60,000 nt of DNA from Owenia fusiformis (GCA_903813345.2 CAIIXF020000008.1:29640005-29700004); one strand, 5' to 3'. Numbered from the stretch's first letter, positions 26,437 to 35,228 are shown. Numbers and translations: made by a program. The notes: a model not told the origin generated them from the letters alone.

Positions 26437-26785
26437 GAAATTATTTTAAGTAATATTAAAATACAATCGCTACTGTTTTAAATGGGCCTGTTATTTTCAG
26501 TAAATAGATGATATAGAGTTAAGAGTATTCTCTTATATTGAGATTACGATTTCCATTCTGATACTCATAGCATCTCTCTCTGTTGCATCTCCAGAAGGAT
26601 AGAGATGGAGAAGGCGTGGCTTACCATGATGACGATTTCGGGCTTTTGAGAAAAGGAACACATTTTTAAACAACCTTTTATGTTCGTTATTGCAAGAAGT
26701 CTATTGTGTGGATCAAAACTTGAATATCGGAATGTAAGATCAAATTATGGTGAAAAGTTTAAATATAAAGTAAAAGTAATAAAAA
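26437..26785. repeat. Left copy of a roughly 250-bp direct repeat flanking the p53-like cluster
   Basis: Shared with 30975-31232 in the same orientation, from AAAATACAATCGCTACTG through ATGTAAGATCAAATTATGGTGAAAAG, with high identity. This copy is longer because a 78-bp MITE with its 8-bp target duplication sits inside it. It does not begin TG or end CA like an LTR, so I leave its nature open. Confidence 0.75.
26554..26631. mobile_element. Short MITE of the CATTCTGATACTC family (copy 3) with 8-bp target duplication
   Basis: Flanked by ACGATTTC at 26546-26553 and 26632-26639. The right copy of the direct repeat (near 31079) has a single uninterrupted equivalent, so the empty site is visible in the same window and the insertion is proven by comparison. 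Confidence 0.8.
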
Positions 26786-27515
26786 CGCAAGAGGACGTTA
26801 ACACACTGTTACGAATTAGCCTAGCTGACACTAGGGGGCGCTTTAATGTAAATTTCCGATTGAGTTCATAACCGACATAGCGATATTTGTGGTAGTGTGC
26901 CGAATCTACAGAGTATGTTTCGTAAGTTCGTAGGATGAAAGTCTATCATCAAGGAAGGATTTGTATTGAAATTTAATAGTACAGGCAAAAATAACACTTT
27001 GATAACTAATATAATAGATCTGTAGATCAATATAATTAACTAATTTGATTTTTACAATGTCATGATGTATCAGTTTTGCATGATCTTTGCCTATTAGCAA
27101 TCCCCTTTGTATTGTTGAAAAGACTGTTCAAGTTATACAAGTTTCACTGTACTGACTTATTTTCCTGCGATGCGGTTAGATGAATTCTTTTATATATGTT
27201 GATACATCCAAGTATATGTAGCAGGTTACGGTCATTGCTTTCCAGTTTTAATTTCATAAACAGAGTATAGTACATTCTATTTTCACACCTTCGGTTTAAA
27301 GTTGATTCATTGTCTTAAGGTGACTGTTAACTTAATCGATTTTCAGAAAAAATTGAAAATTTCACAATCTTGAAATTTTCAAACTCTTCCTGAGAAGTCG
27401 TTTTTATTATTGCACATATGCTTGTGCACTGTAATCATTACAAAGACATCAAAGAACAACAAAAAAACTTTAGTTTGAGAAAAAAAGTGCCGTTTAAAGA
27501 ATTACTCGTAATTAA

Positions 27516-27907
27516 TCATTGTTTGTATAAGAGATTTTCTACGGCATTACGGAGGATGTCCTCCTCCCTTCTGGCGGCACGCAGGTCCGCCTCCAGCAGG
27601 CGCACATCCTCCTCAAGGCTTTCTCTCTGCGTAGAGCTTCCCTAAGCTGACTTCTTGCTAACCGTTGTCTGAGTGCGATCCGTCGTTTTCTGATCCACTT
27701 CTTCCGGTCCTCATTGTAGGGCTCTAGTAGTAACAGCCGCATCTCTGTCCGAGATGCGGCCATGATGCTCTCATCTGATGGTAGAGGTAACACCTCAAAG
27801 AGTTCTGCCAACTCATTGTCCACGTCTAATGGTTGAATGTTCCAGAAGGGATCCATGCTGTAAGAGTAATTTATAACTCCCATTAAAGGTTTTGAACTAG
27901 TTGCCAC
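27516..27907 (-). pseudogene. Acidic N-terminus + basic, leucine-zipper-like protein, frameshifted
   Basis: The first frame (27907 towards about 27620) contains an acidic, hydrophobic segment (MDPFWNIQPLDVDNELAELF) that looks like a transactivation region. A strongly basic segment follows (KKWIRKRRIALRQRLARSQL). Beyond about 27620 the same frame becomes Cys/Arg-rich nonsense. A second frame takes over with a regular heptad pattern (SLEEDVRLLEADLRAAR) and stops at 27516. That frame has a stop just upstream of the switch, so a frameshift separates the basic region from the zipper. A bZIP-like regulator is my best guess, although the usual N-x-x-A-A-x-x-C/S-R signature is not clear. In-frame ATGs are at about 27883 and 27856. 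It lies downstream of the two p53-like genes on the same strand. Confidence 0.5.
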
Positions 27908-28135
27908 ATTGTACCCATGCTATACTCACTTATGTCCCTTTTGTAATTAACTAAATATCTCCTTCCATCGTTTCTTAATCTACTAGCTCTATTTATCCTA
28001 TTCACTGGTTCTTTTTTACCTCTAAAAGAGTATTGTCACCTCATTGTTTATCTAACTCTTTTTAATTGTCTTTTAGATATATTACTTTTGTCAAGTTACT
28101 CCTTTGTTGCACTTACGTTTTGTTGTCTCATTACT

Positions 28136-28370
28136 CGATTAAATGCTTCTATATGATTTGATATATGAATGTCTATACGTGTTTTTTTTGTTTTTTATGA
28201 ATTTAATTATCCCTTCACCGGATTAACATATAGTTCGATATATGTATATATAAATGTTTTATGCGCATATTTCTGAATTTAATAGTCCTCCCACCGGATT
28301 AAATATTCCTATATAGTTTGATATATGAATATATAAATGCTTTATGCACATGTTTCTGAATTTGGTTGCG
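28136..28370. repeat. Three-copy tandem repeat, about 85-bp unit
   Basis: Repeats of CCGGATTAA ... TAGTTTGATATATGAATATATAAATGCTTTATGC ... TTTCTGAATTTA occupy the gap between the second p53-like gene and the basic-zipper ORF. Confidence 0.65.
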
Positions 28371-28425
28371 ATATATTCAGTAATTCACGATAAGTTCGGT
28401 GAACGCGACTTAATGGTGGAAAGAT

Positions 28426-28431
28426 TTTATT
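28426..28431 (-). promoter_or_regulatory. Poly(A) signal AATAAA overlapping the stop codon of p53-like 2
   Basis: On the minus strand the end of the gene reads AATTGAATAAAATC. The last A of TGA is the first A of AATAAA, leaving essentially no 3' UTR before the signal. Such compactness is usual in viruses and retroelements and rare in host genes of this window. Confidence 0.6.
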
Positions 28432-29474
28432 CAATTTTTCTTCTTATCCTCCCATGGTCGATGGAGGTCATTATCAGGCAACAACGGAACTTCCAATGGT
28501 GAAGCTTTTGACGCAGCTGGGGCTCCCTCCTTGGGTGTGCCTACATTGGGGCTTGTAATAGTTGATGAAGCTGGAGTTTTCTTTTTGGATCCACCTCGTC
28601 CCGGTCTTTTGACTGGCTTCTCAGCCTTTCGGACATCATCCGCTTCCTCCATGGCGTCCCGTACTTTTTGTAGTAACTTGAAATTCTTTTTCCCTCTTAC
28701 ATGGATCACAAAAACCTCTGGTTTTGTTGAATCATTCAAGTTGATACTGGATGCTACTGTTGTATCTTCCAGATCCTTAGTTGGCATTTGCGGTACTTTC
28801 AGCTCGTCTAACTGTAAATCCTTTATTGGTGTGTTTGAAACCCATACGTCAATGGAAACTCTGCCGAATACCTTTCCCGATATTTCTTCGAAAGTGAATA
28901 CTACCTTGATATCGAGACCATCCATTTTTGACAGGCAGGTGTTCTCACAACGAAACCAGTAGTTGCGACCAAACGTCTTGCAGTTAGCTCCCCCGGGCCA
29001 TTCAAGAATTACACTCATGGAATTATCCAAGAGCTGCTCATAATCGCAACGGGGTCCACTCACCCTTAGCCAATCGTCATCTGCGTGACAACGATGCTTC
29101 TTGCAGGCTTTGACACCCTTTTGGTTCGGACCACTCTTCTTCCTTTGTGCTTGAGCTCGGACGAACAATTTAGCCGGAATTTGTCCCATTCGGAAAAATA
29201 GAATATCTATCATGTACCCAGGCTGTAGATAGTATCTTCCTGTACAAGTCGGCCCTTCCTTCTTCTCCACCACCTGTATACGGAAGTTATCAGGACCCGC
29301 AAAATTTGTAATTTCTGCACCTTTTCCCTGGGAAATAGGGAAATCATATAGGGTAGGTTGTTTCACTGTTTCTTTCCCCCAAGGGAAAACAGGTGGCCCA
29401 GTGGCTGCAGAGGTAGATGGTGACGCACCTGAATTTGGCTTCTTAATTAGGATCCATATTTGGTATATTGCAGA
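28431..29474 (-). CDS. Divergent p53-family protein with tetramerisation domain (p53-like 2)
   Basis: Residues are numbered from the GTG at 29366. A p53-type DNA-binding fold spans about 25-180. Zinc ligands match in type and local spacing: C88-x2-H91, followed by RC as in p53, then C140-x3-C144. The FTFEEISGKVFGRVSIDVWV strand follows. The loop arginine corresponding to human R248 and the strand arginine R273 are replaced. A tetramerisation domain lies at about 216-241 (EVFVIHVRGKKNFKLLQKVR), a very close match to the p53 strand-turn-helix pattern, followed by a Lys/Arg-rich tail. There is no ATG before residue 52. The frame is open up to a strong splice acceptor (TTTTACTTTTAG, exon from 29474), so the start must come from an upstream exon. 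The stop TGA overlaps an AATAAA signal. The p53-family call rests on motif reading; no database search was run. Confidence 0.8.
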   Translation of the reverse strand, partial: SAIYQIWILIKKPNSGASPSTSAATGPPVFPWGKETVKQPTLYDFPISQGKGAEITNFAGPDNFRIQVVEKKEGPTCTGRYYLQPGYMIDILFFRMGQIPAKLFVRAQAQRKKSGPNQKGVKACKKHRCHADDDWLRVSGPRCDYEQLLDNSMSVILEWPGGANCKTFGRNYWFRCENTCLSKMDGLDIKVVFTFEEISGKVFGRVSIDVWVSNTPIKDLQLDELKVPQMPTKDLEDTTVASSINLNDSTKPEVFVIHVRGKKNFKLLQKVRDAMEEADDVRKAEKPVKRPGRGGSKKKTPASSTITSPNVGTPKEGAPAASKASPLEVPLLPDNDLHRPWEDKKKN

Positions 29475-29537
29475 CTAAAAGTAAAAGTAAAATATTGTAT
29501 AGATCATTTGACAAAGATTGAGGTAGCACCTACAAGG

Positions 29538-30425
29538 TTAAACGAGAGACTCAAAAAACCTTTGTAAGCACTGTTCAGCGTCTTCATCAGCTGATCTATT
29601 GCTCCTTTCTATTTGCTTTGCCTCCTCTTCCGGCACAGCTTCGGAAAGCAGTAAGGCATCCCTAACTTTACAAAGAATCTCATAATGTTCTGCCTTCTGG
29701 CTTAAAGCACATCTATACCGGGACAGCAATGCACGTGGTGTAGGGACAGCAGCAGCCAGTTCCTCCTCCACTATAGGGCTGTCCGTCACTTCAACACGCA
29801 TACTGGTAGAGGCAAGTACAAAACCCTGGGGTGTCTCCAGTGTAAAGATGGCTTTTACGCCATTCGGTACACTATTTGCAGGAACAGGAGGAACATAAGC
29901 AAAGGAACATCTTTGCAAAGAGACATTGTGTACGAACATGTTGAAAGGGATAGTGGCACTCATGTGATTGTTTGTGTTGTTCCCATCATCGTACTGAACG
30001 TCGGGGTGGTCTAACCGGATCCAGTGCCTCGCTTCTGGCATTATGCGCTCCTCACGAGGAACAGAAGCCCAGATTCGATGTACCGGAACATTCTCCTTCC
30101 TGATATAAATACCAAGTGCCCTCAAAATGGTATCTTCGGGTGGTGGTGTGCGGCAATAAAGAGGAATGGGAATCATAGTTTTCGGCCGAACAAACATACA
30201 TTGTACTCTTCCCGAATAGACCCAATCAATGGCATCAAAGCCCTCCATGTTTGGTTGTCCAAACAGCGATGAGAAGCCAAAAGTTCCACCAAATTCTGGT
30301 ACATATGCTGATGTATTGATTGCAGGAATGAAGGCATGCGTTGAAAAACCCTGTTGCCTCTTTCCGAATTCTTCGGACATTCTGACAGAGTTATTGCCAT
30401 TGCTTTTGATTCCATTCATGTTCAT
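29538..30425 (-). CDS. Divergent p53-family protein lacking zinc ligands (p53-like 1)
   Basis: The ATG at 30425 is the first in frame and gives 295 aa; its last two bases are shared with the preceding ORF's TGA. The p53 DNA-binding fold can be followed along most of its length. VPEFGGTFGF corresponds to the VP...SYGF start and WVYS to the TYSP strand. IPLYCRTPPPEDTILRALGI corresponds to the STPPPGTRVRAMAI region, and IFTLETPQGFVL to the TLED/TLET-G-L strand of p53/p63. The zinc-binding Cys/His residues and the arginines equivalent to human R248, R249 and R273 are absent. Near the C-terminus AEHYEILCKVRDALLLSEA matches the tetramerisation helix, but the preceding beta strand is not clear. It is intronless and tightly packed between an unknown ORF and p53-like 2. 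Confidence 0.8.
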   Translation of the reverse strand: MNMNGIKSNGNNSVRMSEEFGKRQQGFSTHAFIPAINTSAYVPEFGGTFGFSSLFGQPNMEGFDAIDWVYSGRVQCMFVRPKTMIPIPLYCRTPPPEDTILRALGIYIRKENVPVHRIWASVPREERIMPEARHWIRLDHPDVQYDDGNNTNNHMSATIPFNMFVHNVSLQRCSFAYVPPVPANSVPNGVKAIFTLETPQGFVLASTSMRVEVTDSPIVEEELAAAVPTPRALLSRYRCALSQKAEHYEILCKVRDALLLSEAVPEEEAKQIERSNRSADEDAEQCLQRFFESLV

Positions 30426-30835
30426 GTACACACCACTACTTGAATGATCTCCTTGAAGAATGGCATCTCCACTGGTGGTTTGCACACCCTCCTTCCAATC
30501 CTAGACTTCGACACGCTTCCATGTCCGATTTTACAAGGATCCATGTTAACATATTCACGATTGTCATTGTCCCGGATCTCGAGTTGCTTGTTTGTTGGCT
30601 CCTTACGCTCAGATTTAGCTTTCTTGATTCCCTTGTTTTCTCCTTTGGCTAGGGAATTGTCAATACTCTGCACAGGAATCCGTTCGTAGACATGTTTAGC
30701 GAGATAGCCTGTCCCTCTGTACGCTTTCCCATTTTCCCTTAAAGCTGCATTTCTTTTTACCATTTCCACCGTTTGTTGCCATTGTTCACAATATCTGCAA
30801 GAAGTAGCCATCTCTTTAGTTGTAATAAGTAACAT
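30422..30835 (-). CDS. Unknown ORF between pol end and p53-like 1 (137 aa)
   Basis: The start ATG at 30835 lies 15 nt after the stop of the pol-like C-terminal fragment. A second in-frame ATG is at 30811. The ORF ends in an ATGA overlap with the start of p53-like 1, which argues that it is translated. It carries CRYC near the N-terminus, a basic middle (GENKGIKKAKSERKEPTNKQ) and a basic C-terminal half. I recognise no domain. It could be an accessory protein of a retroelement or a remnant whose main role is to couple translation to the next ORF. Confidence 0.55.
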   Translation of the reverse strand: MLLITTKEMATSCRYCEQWQQTVEMVKRNAALRENGKAYRGTGYLAKHVYERIPVQSIDNSLAKGENKGIKKAKSERKEPTNKQLEIRDNDNREYVNMDPCKIGHGSVSKSRIGRRVCKPPVEMPFFKEIIQVVVCT

Positions 30836-30850
30836 ATATACACAAAAGTG

Positions 30851-30972
30851 TTACTCTACAAAATCAGCCATCCATTTTTGCTTTCTGCGGCTTCGCCGCG
30901 GTACAAGTGGAGGGTCATCTTCTTGTCCAGTAGCATATGTTGGCTCGGGTAGGACATCCTCGATTCCTTCCA
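30851..30972 (-). pseudogene. C-terminal end of a Ty3/gypsy-like pol polyprotein
   Basis: The frame reads an acidic/proline stretch (DVLPEPTYATGQEDDPPLVP), then RRSRRKQKWMADFVE and stop. A basic RRS-RR tract followed by W-x-x-DFV is the usual C-terminus of Ty3/gypsy pol polyproteins. The frame hits a stop at 30973-30975, exactly where the direct repeat (30975-31232) begins, so the rest of pol was lost at that junction. Confidence 0.5.
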
Positions 30973-30974
30973 CT

Positions 30975-31232
30975 TCTTAAGTTATATGAAAATACAATCG
31001 CTACTGCTTTAAATGGGCTTGTTATTTTCAGTAAATAGATAATATAGAGTTAATAGTATTCTCTAATATTGGGATTGCGATCTCGGGCTTTTGAGAAAAG
31101 GAGCACATTTTTAAACAACCTTTTATGTTCAGTATTGCAAGAAGTCTATTGTATGGATCAAAACTGGAATATATCGGAATGTAAGATCAAATTATGGTGA
31201 AAAGTGTAAATATAAAGTATAAAGTAATACTC
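30975..31232. repeat. Right copy of the direct repeat flanking the p53-like cluster
   Basis: Same orientation as 26437-26785 and lacking the MITE found there. It lies directly between the gag relic region and the truncated pol end. Confidence 0.75.
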
Positions 31233-31265
31233 TTAATGACCCAAACAGATAACAAAACAATACAC

Positions 31266-32050
31266 CACTCTTTCAGGCAGGGAGCGTGAAATGACACAGC
31301 TACACAAATATGAAATAAACATGTAAAAGAAAAGAAAATAATTCAAATTATTAACGCATCATGCATATTGTCGATAAACTTTATTTGTCAGCTTTATTTC
31401 ACAAGCAAGTTTGCGCTAAAGTCACATATCTAAAAGTTATTGATCATTGTTAGTTTCTCTAGCATAATCATCGCCTTTGCTTCCTCGAGACCAATGTTGT
31501 TGTTATCAATGACGCTGCCGTTGTTCTTGTTGTTGTGCCCGGTCAAGTTGTTGTATGTCTGGCACAGCTTCTTGGTAGTGTACACAAAATTCACCTCTGC
31601 AACCTTTGGCTGCCCACATGAACCCTGTTCTATAATCGAAGCTCCATTTGTCGTTCCTTCATCGTGCATTTCGTCCTACATATAATAAATTCATATTTTA
31701 TGATAGAGAAGTGTTCCTTGAGGGACACTGAGAGTATTCAAGACTCTCGTCGACAGTTCTTCATACGCCACTCTTTAGGCAGGGGCCATAAAATGACACC
31801 GCTACCCAAGTATAAAATAAACATATAAAACGAAAGAAAATAATTCAAATTATTAACGCATCATATTGTTGATAAACTTTATTTGTCAGCTTTATTTCAC
31901 AAGCAAGTTTGCGGTTACATATTATCTAAAAGTTTACTGATCATCTTTAGTCTCTCTAACATAATCATCGCCTTTATTTCCTCGAGACCAATGTTGTTTC
32001 GTTGTTGTTGTTGTTATCAATGACGTTGTTCTTGTTCTTGTTGTTGTCAC
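31266..32050. repeat. Tandem duplication of a roughly 285-bp segment
   Basis: 31266-31550 and 31764-32050 are similar over GAAAATAATTCAAATTATTAACGCATCAT, CTTTATTTGTCAGCTTTATTTCACAAGC, and CATAATCATCGCCTTT...CTCGAGACCAATGTTGTT, ending in GTT-rich microsatellites. On the minus strand each copy ends in a similar short peptide frame (GLEEAKAMIMLEKL and GLEEIKAMIMLERL). An acceptor-like site precedes the first copy near 31673, so decayed terminal exons are possible. I do not recognise a protein. Confidence 0.6.
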
Positions 32051-32902
32051 GCACCGATATTGTTTTTCCCCTTGTCCCCTGTTGATGTAGGGGTTGGATC
32101 CTTTGACGCATTGGAGCCAGAGATGGTCGTGGGTGAAACAGGCAATTTTGTCACGCCGCTCATCGCGTCGAAAGCCTGAAAAACGAAATGGAAAGGCATT
32201 TTTCAAAAGACGATTGTTTCTAGTTAAAATAACAATACTTAATTGATCTAACTTAATAATCATTTAAGTATCAAGACTTGACAAACTTTGCTTGCCACAT
32301 TCGTCTTCGAATTGGATAGATCGCCGGCTATCTTCAACGTTTCTTCCGATATTCTTGCTGCATTTACCGCCGCCTATGCCATGTCGTCACACTTTGTGGA
32401 TAGACGATGTATTTTATTGGGTCTGAGAGATTGCGGACAAACTGTGTCTCGTTAATATATTGTCCTGCTCTGACCTGTCAAATCTATTTCCTAATGAATG
32501 GCCTTGGGTTATGTAGTCCTCTAACGATGAACAATCAGCCATCTTAAGGTCCGCCAGTTTGTTCTCTAACGACCAAAACGCCTGGCAGTCGCCAAAATGT
32601 TTAACGAAGCTGGCTTTAATTGAGGAAATATCCCTTTTGTCATCCTCCGACATCTTCCCGAACCAACTCTGACATTGAGTCATAGGTCTCATTCAAAGCC
32701 TCAAAGAATGTACACTTTTGTCTGGTGTGTTAAATGTTTTATCATTTCTGGAGACCCAGCTTTCAAAATTCGCAAACCATAGCCCGGGATCCTCTTCGGA
32801 ATGTCCGTTAAATTTCCCCGGTCGCAAAGACATATCCGCCATGATGTCCTGTTTGTCCTCCAGTATTCTAGTTGAAATATCGGGTAATTTTCTATTTCTC
32901 AA
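32040..32902 (-). pseudogene. Ty3/gypsy-like gag relic
   Basis: The first frame (32902-32693) reads ...SLRPGKFNGHSEEDPGLWFANFESW, typical of the start of a retrotransposon gag domain. A shifted frame (32692-32414) continues with WFGKMSEDDKRDISSIKASF and VKHFG. Another shift gives FVRNLSDPIKYIVYPQ, then AVNAARISEETLKIAG. The motifs come in gag order, but several frameshifts and stops separate them. It has the same orientation as the pol end at 30851-30972. Confidence 0.7.
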
Positions 32903-33655
32903 ATCAATAAAAGTTCCATTTAGATTGTGTTAGAGGACGTGAGATCTTCGCAGCTCCACCATGTTATAAAGGGTTATTTTACTTCCTTTATATAATATAT
33001 TAAACAACTGACTATTTCATATTTTGTTTTATTCAAATACTTTATTTTATTATCAAGAGAAATTGTGAGAGTCTGTTCACCTTTTAGAAGTTGACTGACC
33101 ATTTACATAAATATTTCGCCTTACGGCAAGGAATGTAAATTGGGAGATGGTATCTTTTAATTCAAAAATAACATAAATTTTAACTTTACCACATTATTAT
33201 TCTTAATTATTTATTTGTTATTTTTTATAAAGGATGAAAATGCTAAATACTTAACCTGCTGTGGTGTTTTTGGTGGTGGATTAAGTGTCACCACACCCTA
33301 TTATTTTCCCCTTCCAAGGTAAGTGATAACGACGGCAAACTGTCGACCGGTGACGGCAAACTGTCGACCGGTGATGCCGAATCTGCTGGTAGGTCCAGAG
33401 TTATCAGCGGTGGTGGGGATGGAATTCGCTATAATGGAGTAATCTATTTATTTATCCATTTATTTATAAAAATCCCGCATGATTGTTAAGTGTATAGTAC
33501 TATACAAGACAATACCGTAACAAGTCAGAAGTCACAATGAAATGTAACTTTTAGGACGTGTATTATCTCAATATTTATTTTTCTATTATTTGCTTCACAA
33601 TCACTTAATAGCAGTGGCACTCAGAGGTGCGTCAATCTTTACAAATACGACAGGT

Positions 33656-34466
33656 AACCCTACTATCACACCAAACTAGTTCTCACTACGTTCTCGAAAA
33701 CGGGCTTCAACTGTGTACGAACGGACTGGACGTACTAAGAACCGCTTGGGATCTATTTACAAACGTCATCGAACGTACTCGAACGGGTAGGTCCTCTAGA
33801 ACTTAGACAATGCTCAAAATGTTTTCGTGGTCGTCAAGTTCTACAATTAGAACGAGTGACAACGTACTAACGACGAGCTGTACGTACTACGAACGGAACC
33901 GTCGTACTTCAATCCTACTAGGGACGTTTTAACAACGACTGGAACTGTCTGAGGACGTGTTGAGAACGAGGTAGAACTCATTGCAAACGGGTTTAAACTG
34001 ATTAAGAACGTATTTAACACTGCTTATGAACGAGTTAGCAAAAATATAGCTATCACACCAAACAAGTTGCCACTGCGTTCTTCAAAACTGGTTCTAAACT
34101 GTGTGCGAACGGAATGAACGTAGCTGCAACTTTCTAAGGTCTATTTACGAACTTTATGAACGTTCTCAGACGGGAATGTGATTTTAGAATTTTGAATCGA
34201 TTCAAAATTCGATTGCGACCATACCGTTCTGTTATCAGGTCATGATGACCTTCTAGACTAAGGGACGCGTTCTACGGCGTTGCACACCGACGTGGTGCGA
34301 CCTGAACGAACTGCGAACGAGATGGACGTATTGAAGACTGTTTAAGAACGAAGAAGCTAATTATTTCAGACATATTTCCCGACCACAGCCAGTTTGAGCC
34401 CGTTTTACGACGTTTTCGTAGGACTGGCAAGAACGGGTAAGAACGAGTTTGGTGTGATAGGGGGGT
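33656..34466. mobile_element. Non-autonomous DNA transposon with CCCTACTATCACACCAAACT termini
   Basis: CCCTACTATCACACCAAACTAGTTCT at the left is complemented by AGAACGAGTTTGGTGTGATAGGGGGG at the right. A second internal left-end copy begins near 34049 (GCTATCACACCAAACAAGTT), so the element is a partial tandem or nested pair. The interior is unusually rich in GAACG/CGTTC words. No transposase ORF is visible. Confidence 0.65.
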
Positions 34467-34650
34467 AAGGTAAACATTAATTTGTGAAACCACAAAGCAA
34501 AAACTGTGGAAAAAACAATTGAAAAATTATTGGGGAATTCTGTTTTTTTACTACGAAATATAAATGGCAATCAAAAATATTTCGAAATGCAGGTATACTA
34601 ATACAATCTATTTCTAAATAAGAAAAAACGCTGGAATATATAATGAAAAA

Positions 34651-35228
34651 TTAAAATCTTACCAGTTTACGCACCCGGGCGTCGATAGTCTTCAGGTCGC
34701 GATGGCATGCATTTCGTTCCGCCGCATTTCGAATTGGCGGCAAAGTCTGTCTGCGTTGTTTTAAAGGCACAGGACTTGTGCCATCGTTTTGGTGGTTTCT
34801 CTTTTGGGCGAGCTCACCAGAACGAAGAACGACATTCCGTCCTCTTACCTGTATGTCTTCAATCGCCTTCATTACTCTGGGAAGAGCCTCCAAGAGTTTG
34901 ACAAAAACTCTCTGTGGCATGGGCAATTCCACGAGGATTCACCCACTGAATGTCCCCCAGCGCTCTAGGCCGACGAGTCCCTTTTTAGGGCTAGGCGTAA
35001 GCCTTTGCCAAGAGGAAAATACGTCGTTTTGCCAGACGTTGGCGCCAATCTCCCCTTCTCAACATTTTCTCGATTACGCAAGTTTCTCAAGCATAACTCT
35101 AGGATGATGAACTGTTTCGGTTCCTCTCCCTCCACCACGACTGCCAGATAGAAATCTCCCCGTCCATCTCTCTTAAATAGTTCGATGCCGAAGAAAGCTC
35201 TGATTCTCATTTTCAATACCACATCCAT
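34651..35228 (-). pseudogene. Degenerate ORF with possible PC4/p15-type domain
   Basis: The frame starts MDVVLKMRIRAFFGIELFKR at about 35228 and stays open to a stop at 34965, just after PLGKGLRLALKRD. In other frames it continues with DIQWVNPRGIA and then QRVFVKLLEALPRVMKAIED. The order LGKGLRLALKRD, then D-I--V-----GIA, then a helix -----LLEALP-V--AIED resembles the single-stranded-DNA-binding domain of transcriptional coactivator PC4. At least two frameshifts separate the pieces, so the gene is dead or contains undetected introns. A TATA box lies 107 bp upstream. Which element it belonged to is unknown. Confidence 0.35.

Noticed and set aside
27539-27620. Cys/Arg-rich C-terminus of the basic protein as a zinc-binding domain
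   Set aside because: The other frame at the same position encodes a clean heptad coiled coil, so the Cys-rich reading is better explained as frameshifted nonsense.
28531-28962. Plus-strand 143-aa frame
   Set aside because: It is the antisense shadow of p53-like 2 and shows no domain.
29361-29366. Start of p53-like 2 at GTG 29366
   Set aside because: Non-ATG initiation is unlikely here; the open frame extends upstream to a clear splice acceptor at 29475-29476, so the exon is larger.
31430-31669. Asn-rich 79-aa protein in the first tandem copy
   Set aside because: Most of it is a GTT/AAC microsatellite read in frame; only the last about 14 residues are shared with the second copy. Kept as part of the tandem-duplication entry.
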